Assembly (NCBI GenBank): GCA_009829735.1
Contig: CM020618.1
Location: 32,464,894 to 32,528,893 of the forward strand
Direction of reading: 5' to 3'
Length of the DNA stretch: 64,000 bases
Source of the DNA: Pyropia yezoensis
Taxonomy: Eukaryota > Rhodophyta > Bangiophyceae > Bangiales > Bangiaceae
Within the stretch, counting starts at the first letter, position 1, and each line of letters begins with the position of its first letter. This document shows positions 44,280 to 58,116 of the stretch, piece by piece. Both the position numbers and the translations under genes were made by a program. Below the pieces are notes generated by a model. The model did no database searches, was not told the origin of the DNA, and saw nothing but the letters and a program-made list of their open reading frames with translations.

Positions 44280-47200
44280 TGTGGTAGCTTCCAATTGTTC
44301 GACTTTCTACCTGGCGGTGACTGCGATTCCGTGCGTGATTTGGACCTCCCTGCGATTGTGACGTCGTGTTGCCCCCTGCGTTCGGCTTGCCATGGGCATT
44401 GTAATACGAACGCAGTGGGTTCCACGAATCACACCGAAAGAATATTTCCCTGACACTGCCATCGCGCTTGACGTCACGGATTTTTTCTTTTTAGTCAACC
44501 GATTGTTGAATCCCAGTGAGTTCCAAATCAGGTTCCGAATATTCTTCCTCGGCTGTGGCGGCCGCGTCGGCATCCTCCGGCACGACGGCCCGCAACACGG
44601 TGGCCACGTCACGTGGAAACCCTGAGACCCGCGCACCCCCGACGACCCGCGCACCCCCGACGATCCGCGGCGCTGGTACAGCGCGCGGCTCGTCGGCACG
44701 CGGCAGTCCGTCGGCACGCGGCCCCGTGGGAGGGCACCACCACCCGGGGGCACGCAGCCCCCCGGCGGGCGCCTTCTCCACTTCGACCCAGGCGGCCCCC
44801 CCGCACCTATCCCTGCTGGGGCGGACCGCCCCCAAGCCCCCCCTTTCGGGCAAGGGCAAGGGCCCTGCCTCGGCGGGCACAGCGGCCCGGACGATCCGGC
44901 GCCTGCTGCTACCCCCAAAGGAACCGGCGCGCCGTTTCATCGCGCCGCCCCCACCGCTGATTGGGCACATTAAGCCGACCGACAATCCGATTGCGCGCCC
45001 TCGAACGATTTGCTTGTGATTTGATTTAATGAAATAGTGTTGCACGCTCTTGATCTCGTCGCCGCGATCCCGCGGCACTTGACCAATTGTCGCACGACAC
45101 TACGTCGCTTGACCAAACTACTTACACAAATCCACCCGGACTTCAACTGGGCATTTCTTGTAAGTCCAGGTCGCTCTGTCCTGTGAAATCGTAACTCGTG
45201 GAGTTAACCCCTGGAAACGATGGACCCCCCGAGTATTGCTGGCGGGACCCCGGTCATTTCTGGGTCCTCATCCGGCACCCACAGTGTCGGGGCATGGAAT
45301 CAGCTTACGACATTTGTGACGCAAATGCGTGACGAGCTCGAGGCACACAAGGTGGAATTGGAAGACACGAAGCAGCAGCTCGCCGAGACCAAGGCGAAAG
45401 CAGCCCGCGAGAACGCAAAACCCGCGCGGCCGAACAAGCCCGGGCTTTTCTCTGGCAAACCCGGGACCATTGAAGCGTGGTGCTCCCACATGGACTCCTA
45501 CGTCCGGCTGAGTGAACCCGCCGAAGCGTGTCGTGTCGCTTGCACCTATCTCGATGGAGAAGCGCTCAACTGGTGGCATACCCATAGTCAGACTACAGAC
45601 GTTTCGAGCTGGGACGCCTTCCGTGCTGCACTCATCCGGCGCTTCAGTCCCCTGAACAAGACGCAGGCGGCACGGGACAAGCTGCACGCATGGCGACAGA
45701 TTGAGGACGTCGGGACGTTTAACAAGACTTTCCTGAGCATCGTCGTGGACATCCCAGACTTCACTGAAGCGGAAAAGATTGACCGCTACACGCGAGGTCT
45801 GAAGCGGGACATCTGGCAGGCACTGTGCCTCAAGAACTACACTGAACTCGAGCCTCTAATGACAGACGCCCTGCGCGTAGAAGCTGCCAAGGCTGGAGCC
45901 TCGCGCTTCACGAACAACCTCAGCAGCACCTCTGGGAAGCCGTCGGCGACGGGTGTCGTCCCCATGGACATTTCCAGCATCAAGGTCGAGAAGCTCACGC
46001 CAGAGGAGCGCCAGCGCTGTATGCGCCGGGGACTCTGCCTCCGCTGTCGCGAAAAGGGGCACCTGGCAAAGGACTGCCCAAAAGGCCAGCGGAACTGAAG
46101 CAGCAACCGTCGTCAACAACGGTGAAGGATGCTCCTTTGGTTCCGGAAAACAAATCGTCACCCTTTGAAGGCCCGCGTCTCGGGCTACTGCTTTCTACTG
46201 CTTCTGTCAATGGCCATGTTGTTAAGGTGCTGTTTGACGACGGGTCTCCCATCAACGTCGTCTCCAGGCGCCTCATGAAAACCATGAATGTCAAGATCAC
46301 TGAAACGGACTTCGCGGCAAACATGCCCGATGGACGTTCCCATGTACTCGCGGAAACCATTGAACCCTTAGACATTCACACCGGCCTTTACCAAGAACGA
46401 CTACGGATCGCCGTATGCGACCTCAGTGCGTACGACGTTATCCTCGGTAAGAAATGGCACGATGACAAGGGCGCCAAGATCAACAACAAGAAGAACAAGA
46501 TATCCTTTCAACCACAAGAATATTTCTATCACCGCCTCCCTCAAGAAACCGGAGGGCCTCATTAGCCGGCAACGACTCGCACGTGACCTCATTCAAAGGA
46601 CCCATGTATTCGCCATCTACCTGCAGTATGAAGACCCCTCAAGCAGCTTTGACATCAACTCCATCATTATGGGAGAAGCTGAAGACAAAAATGAAGTCCA
46701 ACAGATTCTCAAGGAGTACGCTGACGTCTTCCCGGCTGAGCTCCCGGACGGACTCCCTCCCGAGCGTAGTCACAAGTTTAGCATCAAGCTGACCGACGAC
46801 GCTGAACCACGTCGCAGCGGTATTTACCGCCTCTCCGAGTGGGAACTCGATGAACTCAAGACGAAACTTGCGAATCTGATTCGAGAGGGATTCATCCAGC
46901 CAAGTGCCTCACCGTGGGGCTCCTCCGTTCTATTTGCGGCGAAGAAGGACGGCGGCTGGCGGATGTGCATCGACTACCGAGCATTGAACAAGGCCACCAT
47001 CAAGAATGCATATCCTCTACCACGTATCGATGACATCTTTGATCCACTACGAAAGGCCAAGTATTTCACGAAGATTGACCTCCGCTCTGGCTACCACCAG
47101 ATCCGGCTGGACCCTGACACCATCCCATTGACGGCGTTCCGGACCAAGTATGGATTCTACGAGTTTACTGTGCTACGCTTCGGACTGACGAACGCCCCCG

Positions 47201-49619
47201 CAGTCTTCATGAACTTGATGAACGATGTGTTCAGACCCTACCTGTACGACTTCATCTGCGTCTACTTAGACGACATTTTGGTCTACAGCGAAACCTACGA
47301 GGATCATCTCAAGCACCTGAGAAAATCCCTGGCCAAGCTACGAGAACACAATCTTTACGCCAAGGCGAGTAAGTGCCAATTCGCTCGAACCACTGTCGAT
47401 TACCTCGGCCACGTCATATCTGACGCAGGCTTTTCCATGGAGGACCAGAAGGTCCAAGCCATTCGGACGTGGGCAACCCCCAAGAGCAAGAAGGGCGTGC
47501 AGTCCTTCCTCGGTATGGTCAACTTCTATCGCCGATTTATCAAGTGAATGGCCGCAGTTGCTACCCCTCTTACAAGGTTGACGGGGAAGGTCGACTTTGA
47601 GTGGACGCCGGACGCCCAGAAAGCCTTCGAGCAGCTGCAGACTCTGACAACAAGTGCAGCGGTACTAAGGCCGTTTGACAAACGATATCCCATCTACGTG
47701 TCTACTGATGCCAGCGGGTATGCTATTGGCGCAGTCCTCGAACAAGACGACGGAAAGGGACGGCGTCCAGTGGCATTCTTCTCCCTGACCTTGAATATCC
47801 ACGAGCAACGCTACAGCATCCGCGAACGTGGGCTGCTCGCAGTGGTCCAAGCCATCCAGCACTGGCGCTGCTACCTCAACGGAAGACCCTTTGAGGTCCA
47901 TACCGACCACGAGTCCCTGAGATACCTGCGAACCCAAGAAAGGCTGAACGACCGCCAAGTCAAGTGGCTTGAACTTCCGGATCAATTCCAGTTCAAGATT
48001 GTCCCGATCAAAGGCATCTCCAACGCCGTAGCTGATGCCCTTTCCAGGCAACCCCAAAATGCCCCTGACAAGCGCGAACCCAACCAAGATCTCCTTAGTC
48101 GAGTGCTGACCAAGAGCAGTGACGAAACCCTCAAGAAAACTGAAATAAACGACCTCATGACCATCAACCAAAGTGATCAAGACCATGCCACCCTAGAACA
48201 AGAGTACAAAGCGGACCCTGAGTTTGCCGACCTAGCCAAGGACCCGGTATCTCCCTACCGGTTTCGTATGAGGTTGTTGAAACGAGGTGACCGTATGTGC
48301 ATCCCCGCTGGTACTCTACGCCAAAGACTCCTCCACGACTACCACGACGTCCCGTGCCAAGGGCACATGGGAGTGAAGAAAACCACCAAGGCCGTTGCTT
48401 CCAATTACTACTGGAAGTCTATGCGGCAGGACATCCAAAGATACGTACAATCATGTGATTCGTGCCAGCGGAACAAGGCTAGCACTCATTCACCTCCGGG
48501 TCATCTCAAACCACTCGAACCCCCAAGCCAAAGATGGGCAAGTGCCTCCATGGACTTTATCACCCCACTGCCACTGACACCACGAAACCACAACGGCATA
48601 TATGTCGTTGTTGACCGATTCACCAAGATGATTCGCCTGGCACCAATGAAGCCGGAATGTACAGCGCCGGTCACAGCTCAGCTTTACCACGATCACGTCT
48701 ATCGCAACCACGGCCTACCTCAAGAAGTCGTCTGTGACCGCGACCCCATCTTTTTCTCCAACTTCTGGCGGTCACTGACAAAGATTCTCAGGGTCAAGAT
48801 CAAAGCCTCATCGGCCTACCACCCGCAGACGGACGGCCAAAGTGAGATTATGAACAAGAAAATTGAAGAAATCATCAGAAACTTCGTCAAACATCATCAA
48901 GTCGACTGGGACCTTTTCGTCGTTGCCGCGGAAGTTGCGTACAACCGGTCACCTAATGCCGTAACCACGCACTCTCCATTTTTCTTGAACTACGGGTTTG
49001 AACCAAGGACCGTGCCTATGGACATCCTCGACAGCAGGGACTCAAATCTTCCTGCTGTGTCGGATTGGCTATCCAGCCTCCACGATGCTCAAAAGACGGC
49101 TATCGCCGCCATCAAGAGCGCCAATGAGACGCGCTCGGCGTACGCAAACCGCCATCGCCGACCATGCACAATCACTGTGGGCGACCACGTACTCCTCAGC
49201 ACCAAGAACCTCTTGTCCGACGCTTTTCAAGGCGCTCGTAAGCTGATGCCCAAATACTTCGGACCCTACAAAGTCACGGAGAGCATCAGTGACGTCGCGT
49301 TTCGTCTCGATCTTCCTCAAGCTGTCCTCGATCGCAAAGTTCACAGCGCCTTCCATGCCAGCCTCCTGAAGCCGTACCGCGCTGATCCGTATGGTCGACT
49401 TCCTCCCGCTCCACCCCCGGTTGCATTTCCGGATGGCTCGGTTGAGTATGAAGTGGACTCCATTGTACGGTCACGAAAGCGCCGTGGACGACTGCAGTAC
49501 CTCGTCAAATGGAAAGGCTGCGACATCAGCGAGAACTCTTGGCTGACAAAGCAAGACCTTGTGAACACCCCTGAAGTTTTAGACGCGTTTCTTCGACGTG
49601 CGTCCTAAGGGGGGGGAGG
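44280..49619 (+). mobile_element. gypsy internal region, copy 1
   Basis: The leader includes a Ser/Ala/Thr/Pro-rich open frame (about 44,516-45,019). Gag begins at about 45,220. Protease lies near 46,200, reverse transcriptase about 46,700-47,450, RNase H about 47,650-48,000, integrase about 48,300-49,000 and chromodomain about 49,430-49,600. Fossil; not whole. Confidence 0.93.
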
Positions 49620-50589
49620 TGTAAGGATTTGCCCCTTGAAGCGCCACCCGGAACCCAGGGGATATGGAATGGGACCTCTCCTTACATGTCCGGCCCCGAT
49701 AACTCCCCCCAAGACACATCAATTCCCCACTACCCTGGGGGACACCACGCTGTATCCCTGACATTTTGCGGACGTCGGCCGACCGCACGAAAGCCGCCGT
49801 CAACGCACTGTCGGAACCCTGTCATGGACGTCGAAACTCGACAACGAGGAGCGAGTGACATCGTCGACCGACCACGGGCGGACATCCCCGTCTGTGCTGC
49901 CCGAATTTTATTCTCTGCGCTGCTTGAAAGCTGGCATCAAGGACCAGTCACATGATTCACCGACACTAAGGACACCGCACATCCTCGCTGGCGGCTGAGT
50001 GCGATATGACTGGCTCGCCTGCTTTTGGATTGATTGAATTCGGCCAGCTGGTTGGTGACTGGCTGGCCGGTCAAGGGATTGATTGAACTTGGCCTTGCTG
50101 GCCCTTACAGCCAGTCGGACCTTCTGGCCGATCGGCGTGTGGAGCCGGCTGGTGGGGCGCGCTGGGCGCCATCCACGGGACCCCCTTCGTTTTGGGCAAA
50201 CTGGGGCCGCACTCCTTTAGTGCGCACGCCCGCCCATGCTTTGTTCTGAGAGACATGCTTTGTTTTTGGACCGTTCTGTGCCTACCGGCGGTGCGATGGG
50301 GAAACGCATGCTTTGGGGCACCTCGGGTGCCCCGACGCGAGTATATAGTGCGTGGGTGTCGGCGCCACCGGGGGGGACGAGAGGGAAAACCACAGACACA
50401 GACCAAAGACACTGTTTACCTTTTGTACCCTCGATCCCCACGGACGCCGCGCCCATGTTCTTCCCCAGACCCACCCCCGTCGAGACCACCGTCCTCTTCC
50501 CCGTGCCCCGCCGCCCCATTGGCTCGCAGGGCCCTCCGACACCCCCACGAGTACGTTGAGGGCTCCCCGGTTTTGGGTGGGTCCTCACA
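49620..50589 (+). repeat. gypsy LTR 2 (shared middle)
   Basis: It serves as the right LTR of copy 1 and the left LTR of copy 2. It matches LTR 3 rather than LTR 1 at the 13 sites that set LTR 1 apart, and matches LTR 1 at its last two variable positions. Confidence 0.96.
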
Positions 50590-53500
50590 TGTGGTTGCTT
50601 CCAATTGTTCGACTTTCTACCTGGCGGTGACTGCGATTCCGTGCGTGATTTGGACCTCCCTGCGATTGTGACGTCGTGTTGCCCCCTGCGTTCGGCTTGC
50701 CATGGGCATTGTAATACGAACGCAGTGGGTTCCACGAATCACACCGAAAGAATATTTCCCTGACACTGCCATCGCGCTTGACGTCACGGATTTTTTCTTT
50801 TTAGTCAACCGATTGTTGAATCCCAGTGAGTTCCAAATCAGGTTCCGAATATTCTTCCTCGGCTGTGGCGGCCGCGTCGGCATCCTCCGGCACGACGGCC
50901 CGCAACACGGTGGCCACGTCACGTGGAAACCCTGAGACCCGCGCACCCCCGACGACCCGCGCACCCCCGACGATCCGCGGCGCTGGTACAGCGCGCGGCT
51001 CGTCGGCACGCGGCAGTCCGTCGGCACGCGGCCCCGTGGGAGGGCACCACCACCCGGGGGCACGCAGCCCCCCGGCGGGCGCCTTCTCCACTTCGACCCA
51101 GGCGGCCCCCCCGCACCTATCCCTGCTGGGGCGGACCGCCCCCAAGCCCCCCCTTTCGGGCAAGGGCAAGGGCCCTGCCTCGGCGGGCACAGCGGCCCGG
51201 ACGATCCGGCGCCTGCTGCTACCCCCAAAGGAACCGGCGCGCCGTTTCATCGCGCCGCCCCCACCGCTGATTGGGCACATTAAGCCGACCGACAATCCGA
51301 TTGCGCGCCCTCGAACGATTTGCTTGTGATTTGATTTAATGAAATAGTGTTGCACGCTCTTGATCTCGTCGCCGCGATCCCGCGGCACTTGACCAATTGT
51401 CGCACGACACTACGTCGCTTGACCAAACTACTTACACAAATCCACCCGGACTTCAACTGGGCATTTCTTGTAAGTCCAGGTCGCTCTGTCCTGTGAAATC
51501 GTAACTCGTGGAGTTAACCCCTGGAAACGATGGACCCCCCGAGTATTGCTGGCGGGACCCCGGTCATTTCTGGGTCCTCATCCGGCACCCACAGTGTCGG
51601 GGCATGGAATCAGCTTACGACATTTGTGACGCAAATGCGTGACGAGCTCGAGGCACACAAGGTGGAATTGGAAGACACGAAGCAGCAGCTCGCCGAGACC
51701 AAGGCGAAAGCAGCCCGCGAGAACGCAAAACCCGCGCGGCCGAACAAGCCCGGGCTTTTCTCTGGCAAACCCGGGACCATTGAAGCGTGGTGCTCCCACA
51801 TGGACTCCTACGTCCGGCTGAGTGAACCCGCCGAAGCGTGTCGTGTCGCTTGCACCTATCTCGATGGAGAAGCGCTCAACTGGTGGCATACCCATAGTCA
51901 GACTACAGACGTTTCGAGCTGGGACGCCTTCCGTGCTGCACTCATCCGGCGCTTCAGTCCCCTGAACAAGACGCAGGCGGCACGGGACAAGCTGCACGCA
52001 TGGCGACAGATTGAGGACGTCGGGACGTTTAACAGGACTTTCCTGAGCATCGTCGTGGACATCCCAGACTTCACTGAAGCGGAAAAGATTGACCGCTACA
52101 CGCGAGGTCTGAAGCGGGACATCTGGCAGGCACTGTGCCTCAAGAACTACACTGAACTCGAGCCTCTAATGACAGACGCCCTGCGCGTAGAAGCTGCCAA
52201 GGCTGGAGCCTCGCGCTTCACGAACAACCTCAGCAGCACCTCTGGGAAGCCGTCGGCGACGGGTGTCGTCCCCATGGACATTTCCAGCATCAAGGTCGAG
52301 AAGCTCACGCCAGAGGAGCGCCAGCGCTGTATGCGCCGGGGACTCTGCCTCCGCTGTCGCGAAAAGGGGCACCTGGCAAAGGACTGCCCAAAAGGCCAGC
52401 GGAACTGAAGCAGCAACCGTCGTCAACAACGGTGAAGGATGCTCCTTTGGTTCCGGAAAACAAATCGTCACCCTTTGAAGGCCCGCGTCTCGGGCTACTG
52501 CTTTCTACTGCTTCTGTCAATGGCCATGTTGTTAAGGTGCTGTTTGACGACGGGTCTCCCATCAACGTCGTCTCCAGGCGCCTCATGAAAACCATGAATG
52601 TCAAGATCACTGAAACGGACTTCGCGGCAAACATGCCCGATGGACGTTCCCATGTACTCGCTGAAACCATTGAACCCTTAGACATTCACACCGGCCTTTA
52701 CCAAGAACGACTACGGATCGCCGTATGCGACCTCAGTGCGTACGACGTTATCCTCGGTAAGAAATGGCACGATGACAAGGGCGCCAAGATCAACAACAAG
52801 AAGAACAAGATATCCTTTCAACCACAAGAATATTTCTATCACCGCCTCCCTCAAGAAACCGGAGAGCCTCATTAGCCGGCAACGACTCGCACGTGACCTC
52901 ATTCAAAGGACCCATGTATTCGCCATCTACCTGCAGTATGAAGACCCCTCAAGCAGCTTTGACATCAACTCCATCATTATGGGAGAAGCTGAAGACAAAA
53001 ATGAAGTCCAACAGATTCTCAAGGAGTACGCTGACGTCTTCCCGGCTGAGCTCCCGGACGGACTCCCTCCCGAGCGTAGTCACAAGTTTAGCATCAAGCT
53101 GACCGACGACGCTGAACCACGTCGCAGCGGTATTTACCGCCTCTCCGAGTGGGAACTCGATGAACTCAAGACGAAACTTGCGAATCTGATTCGAGAGGGA
53201 TTCATCCAGCCAAGTGCCTCACCGTGGGGCTCCTCCGTTCTATTTGCGGCGAAGAAGGACGGCGGCTGGCGGATGTGCATCGACTACCGAGCATTGAACA
53301 AGGCCACCATCAAGAATGCATATCCTCTACCACGTATCGATGACATCTTTGATCCACTACGAAAGGCCAAGTATTTCACGAAGATTGACCTCCGCTCTGG
53401 CTACCACCAGATCCGGCTGGACCCTGACACCATCCCATTGACGGCGTTCCGGACCAAGTATGGATTCTACGAGTTTACTGTGCTACGCTTCGGACTGACG

Positions 53501-55929
53501 AACGCCCCCGCAGTCTTCATGAACTTGATGAACGATGTGTTCAGACCCTACCTGTACGACTACATCTGCGTCTACTTAGACGACATTTTGGTCTACAGCG
53601 AAACCTACGAGGATCATCTCAAGCACCTGAGAAAATCCCTGGCCAAGCTACGAGAACACAATCTTTACGCCAAGGCGAGTAAGTGCCAATTCGCTCGAAC
53701 CACTGTCGATTACCTCGGCCACGTCATATCTGACGCAGGCTTTTCCATGGAGGACCAGAAGGTCCAAGCCATTCGGACGTGGGCAACCCCCAAGAGCAAG
53801 AAGGGCGTGCAGTCCTTCCTCGGTATGGTCAACTTCTATCGCCGATTTATCAAGTGAATGGCCGCAGTTGCTACCCCTCTTACAAGGTTGACGGGGAAGG
53901 TCGACTTTGAGTGGACGCCGGACGCCCAGAAAGCCTTCGAGCAGCTGCAGACTCTGACAACAAGTGCAGCGGTACTAAGGCCGTTTGACAAACGATATCC
54001 CATCTACGTGTCTACTGATGCCAGCGGGTATGCTATTGGCGCAGTCCTCGAACAAGACGACGGAAAGGGACGGCGTCCAGTGGCATTCTTCTCCCTGACC
54101 TTGAATATCCACGAGCAACGCTACAGCATCCGCGAACGTGGGCTGCTCGCAGTGGTCCAAGCCATCCAGCACTGGCGCTGCTACCTCAACGGAAGACCCT
54201 TTGAGGTCCATACCGACCACGAGTCCCTGAGATACCTGCGAACCCAAGAAAGGCTGAACGACCGCCAAGTCAAGTGGCTTGAACTTCCGGATCAATTCCA
54301 GTTCAAGATTGTCCCGATCAAAGGCATCTCCAACGCCGTAGCTGATGCTCTTTCCAGGCAACCCCAAAATGCCCCTGACAAGCGCGAACCCAACCAAGAT
54401 CTCCTTAGTCGAGTGCTGACCAAGAGCAGTGACGAAACCCTCAAGAAAACTGAAATAAACGACCTCATGACCATCAACCAAAGTGATCAAGACCATGCCA
54501 CCCTAGAACAAGAGTACAAAGCGGACCCTGAGTTTGCCGACCTAGCCAAGGACCCGGTATCTCCCTACCGGTTTCGTATGAGGTTGTTGAAACGAGGTGA
54601 CCGTATGTGCATCCCCGCTGGTACTCTACGCCAAAGACTCCTCCACGACTACCACGACGTCCCGTGCCAAGGGCACATGGGAGTGAAGAAAACCACCAAG
54701 GCCGTTGCTTCCAATTACTACTGGAAGTCTATGCGGCAGGACATCCAAAGATACGTACAATCATGTGATTCGTGCCAGCGGAACAAGGCTAGCACTCATT
54801 CACCTCCGGGTCATCTCAAACCACTCGAACCCCCAAGCCAAAGATGGGCAAGTGCCTCCATGGACTTTATCACCCCACTGCCACTGACACCACGAAGCCA
54901 CAACGGCATATATGTCGTTGTTGACCGATTCACCAAGATGATTCGCCTGGCACCAATGAAGCCGGAATGTACAGCGCCGGTCACAGCTCAGCTTTACCAC
55001 GATCACGTCTATCGCAACCACGGCCTACCTCAAGAAGTCGTCTGTGACCGCGACCCCATCTTTTTCTCCAACTTCTGGCGGTCACTGACAAAGATTCTCA
55101 GGGTCAAGATCAAAGCCTCATCGGCCTACCACCCGCAGACGGACGGCCAAAGTGAGATTATGAACAAGAAAATTGAAGAAATCATCAGAAACTTCGTCAA
55201 ACATCATCAAGTCGACTGGGACCTTTTCGTCGTTGCCGCGGAAGTTGCGTACAACCGGTCACCTAATGCCGTAACCACGCACTCTCCATTTTTCTTGAAC
55301 TACGGGTTTGAACCAAGGACCGTGCCTATGGACATCCTCGACAGCAGGGACTCAAATCTTCCTGCTGTGTCGGATTGGCTATCCAGCCTCCACGATGCTC
55401 AAAAGACGGCTATCGCCGCCATCAAGAGCGCCAATGAGACGCGCTCGGCGTACGCAAACCGCCATCGCCGACCATGCACAATCACTGTGGGCGACCACGT
55501 ACTCCTCAGCACCAAGAACCTCTTGTCCGACGCTTTTCAAGGCGCTCGTAAGCTGATGCCCAAATACTTCGGACCCTACAAAGTCACGGAGAGCATCAGT
55601 GACGTCGCGTTTCGTCTCGATCTTCCTCAAGCTGTCCTCGATCGCAAAGTTCACAGCGCCTTCCATGCCAGCCTCCTGAAGCCGTACCGCGCTGATCCGT
55701 ATGGTCGACTTCCTCCCGCTCCACCCCCGGTTGCATTTCCGGATGGCTCGGTTGAGTATGAAGTGGACTCCATTGTACGGTCACGAAAGCGCCGTGGACG
55801 ACTGCAGTAACTCGTCAAATGGAAAGGCTGCGACATCAGCGAGAACTCTTGGCTGACAAAGCAAGACCTTGTGAACACCCCTGAAGTTTTAGACGCGTTT
55901 CTTCGACGTGCGTCCTAAGGGGGGGGAGG
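50590..55929 (+). mobile_element. gypsy internal region, copy 2
   Basis: Same length and domain order as copy 1, about 99.85% identical by hand count. Fossil; not whole. Confidence 0.93.
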
Positions 55930-56899
55930 TGTAAGGATTTGCCCCTTGAAGCGCCACCCGGAACCCAGGGGATATGGAATGGGACCTCTCCTTACATGTC
56001 CGGCCCCGATAACTCCCCCCAAGACACATCAATTCCCCACTACCCTGGGGGACACCACGCTGTATCCCTGACATTTTGCGGACGTCGGCCGACCGCACGA
56101 AAGCCGCCGTCAACGCACTGTCGGAACCCTGTCATGGACGTCGAAACTCGACAACGAGGAGCGAGTGACATCGTCGACCGACCACGGGCGGACATCCCCG
56201 TCTGTGCTGCCCGAATTTTATTCTCTGCGCTGCTTGAAAGCTGGCATCAAGGACCAGTCACATGATTCACCGACACTAAGGACACCGCACATCCTCGCTG
56301 GCGGCTGAGTGCGATATGACTGGCTCGCCTGCTTTTGGATTGATTGAATTCGGCCAGCTGGTTGGTGACTGGCTGGCCGGTCAAGGGATTGATTGAATTT
56401 GGCCTTGCTGGCCCTTACAGCCAGTCGGACCTTCTGGCCGATCGGCGTGTGGAGCCGGCTGGTGGGGCGCGCTGGGCGTCATCCACGGGACCCCCTTCGT
56501 TTTGGGCAAACTGGGGCCGCACTCCTTTAGTGCGCACGCCCGCCCATGCTTTGTTCTGAGAGACATGCTTTGTTTTTGGACCGTTCTGTGCCTACCGGCG
56601 GTGCGATGGGGAAACGCATGCTTTGGGGCACCTCGGGTGCCCCGACGCGAGTATATAGTGCGTGGGTGTCGGCGCCACCGGGGGGGACGAGAGGGAAAAC
56701 CACAGACACAGACCAAAGACACTGTTTACCTTTTGTACCCTCGATCCCCACGGACGCCGCGCCCATGTTCTTCCCCAGACCCACCCCCGTCGAGACCACC
56801 GTCCTCTTCCCCGTGCCCCGCCGCCCCATTGGCTCGCAGGGCCCGCCGACACCCCCACGAGTACGTTGAGGGCTCCCCGGTTTTGTGTGGGTCCTCACA
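55930..56899 (+). repeat. gypsy LTR 3 (outer right)
   Basis: 970 bp, about four differences from LTR 2. Followed directly by GACGG and the rest of the copia reverse transcriptase. Confidence 0.96.
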
Positions 56900-56904
56900 G
56901 ACGG

Positions 56905-58116
56905 CGTTCCTCAACGGCCCTGTGGACGAGGAGCTGTACGTCCTTCAACCCAAGGGGTACGAGCGTGGCGACCCATCCCTGGTGTGCCGCCTGCGGAAGG
57001 CCCTGTACGGACTCAAGCAGGCGGCGCGCCTATAGAACCTGGAGCTTGTCAAGCTCATGACGCAGATGTCGATGACACAGAGCGACGCCGACCCCTGCCT
57101 GTTCTACCGGGACCACGCGGACGGGCGACGCACCTTCCTCTTGGTGTATGTCGACGACTTCCTCCTGGCGGCGGCGCGGCAGGCCGACATCGATGAATTG
57201 AAGGCCCAAATCATGGAGGCATTTGCCTCCAAGGACATTGGACCTCCCACCTTTTTCCTCGGGCTACACATCAACCACAGCCGCAGCACGCGGGAGTTGA
57301 CGGTCTCGCAGCAGCAGTACGTACGTGCACTGCTGGAGCGGAATGGGCTGACCGATGCCAACCCGGTGCGCTTGCCGATGGTGGTGGGGGTCCAGCTGGA
57401 GCGTGCGGGGGAGCAGCTCGACATGGAGGGGCGGGAGCTGTACCAGTCGCTCATCGGGGGGCTCCTATACTTGGCCACGTGTACCCGCCCCGACATCTCC
57501 TTCGCCGTCGGCAAGCTGCACGCTACGGAGCAGCGCCGACGGTCGCCCACTACGCGGCCGCCAAGACGGTCCTGCGCTACCTCAAGGGGACCCTCGAGTG
57601 GGGCCTCCGCTACGGGGCCCGCGGCGGTCTGGTGGGGTACAGCGACGCGGACTTCGCAGGCGACGTGGACACCCGCCGATCGACGTCGGGGTACGTCTTT
57701 GTGCTGAACGGCGCCGCAGTCTCCTGCTTGAGCAAGGTGCAGCCGACGGTGGCCACCTCCACTATGGAGGCCGAGTACATCGCCTCCGTGCAGGCGGCCC
57801 GTGAGGCGGTCTGGCTGAAGCTCCTCATCAAGACGCTGATGCGCACGGACAACGCTGTTCCGCTGCGCTGCGACAACCAGGGCGCACTGCGGCTGGCGGA
57901 CCACCCTGGCGGCACCCCACGCAGCAAGCACATTGATGTCGGGCACCACTTCGTTCGTGACCGAGCCGCGCGGGGGGACATCACTCTGGTGTACGTGCCG
58001 ACCGCCGAAATGGTGGCCGACGTACTGACCAAGGCACTCCCTATGGCGCTCTTGTCGACATGCCGCCACGGGCTCGGGCTGCTGGCACTGGCACCCATCG
58101 GGGTCCTGAGGGGGAG
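56905..58116 (+). mobile_element. copia coding portion, right part (RT and RNase H)
   Basis: It resumes the copia reverse transcriptase directly after the GACGG duplication (KALYGLKQAAR, LVYVDDFLLA). It ends in RNase H motifs (GYSDADFAGD, STMEAEYIA) before the purine tract and 3' LTR. Fossil; not whole. Confidence 0.9.

Larger units (their letters stand above)
43310..56899 (+). mobile_element. Ty3/gypsy chromovirus in tandem LTR-internal-LTR-internal-LTR form (fossil)
   Basis: Three 970-bp LTRs (TGTAAGGATT ... CCTCACA) enclose two internal regions of exactly 5,340 bp. The block is flanked by one duplication, GACGG (43,305-43,309 and 56,900-56,904), so it entered the copia element once. Each internal region has Gag with a CCHC knuckle (CLRCREKGHLAKDC), protease (LFDDGSP), reverse transcriptase (YLDDILVYS), RNase H (STDASGYAIGAVLEQ), zinc-binding integrase and a C-terminal chromodomain (LVKWKGCDISENSW). 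A purine tract (AAGGGGGGGGAGG) precedes LTRs 2 and 3. The copies differ at about eight sites in 5.3 kb by hand count. Each shows about two or three apparent breaks in pol, some possibly natural recoding, so both are treated as broken. It is very young. Confidence 0.96.

Noticed and set aside
44491-45078. Minus-strand frame in the gypsy leader (and its copy at 50,801-51,388)
   Set aside because: It overlaps the plus-strand leader frame in GC-rich Pro/Arg sequence and has no domain.
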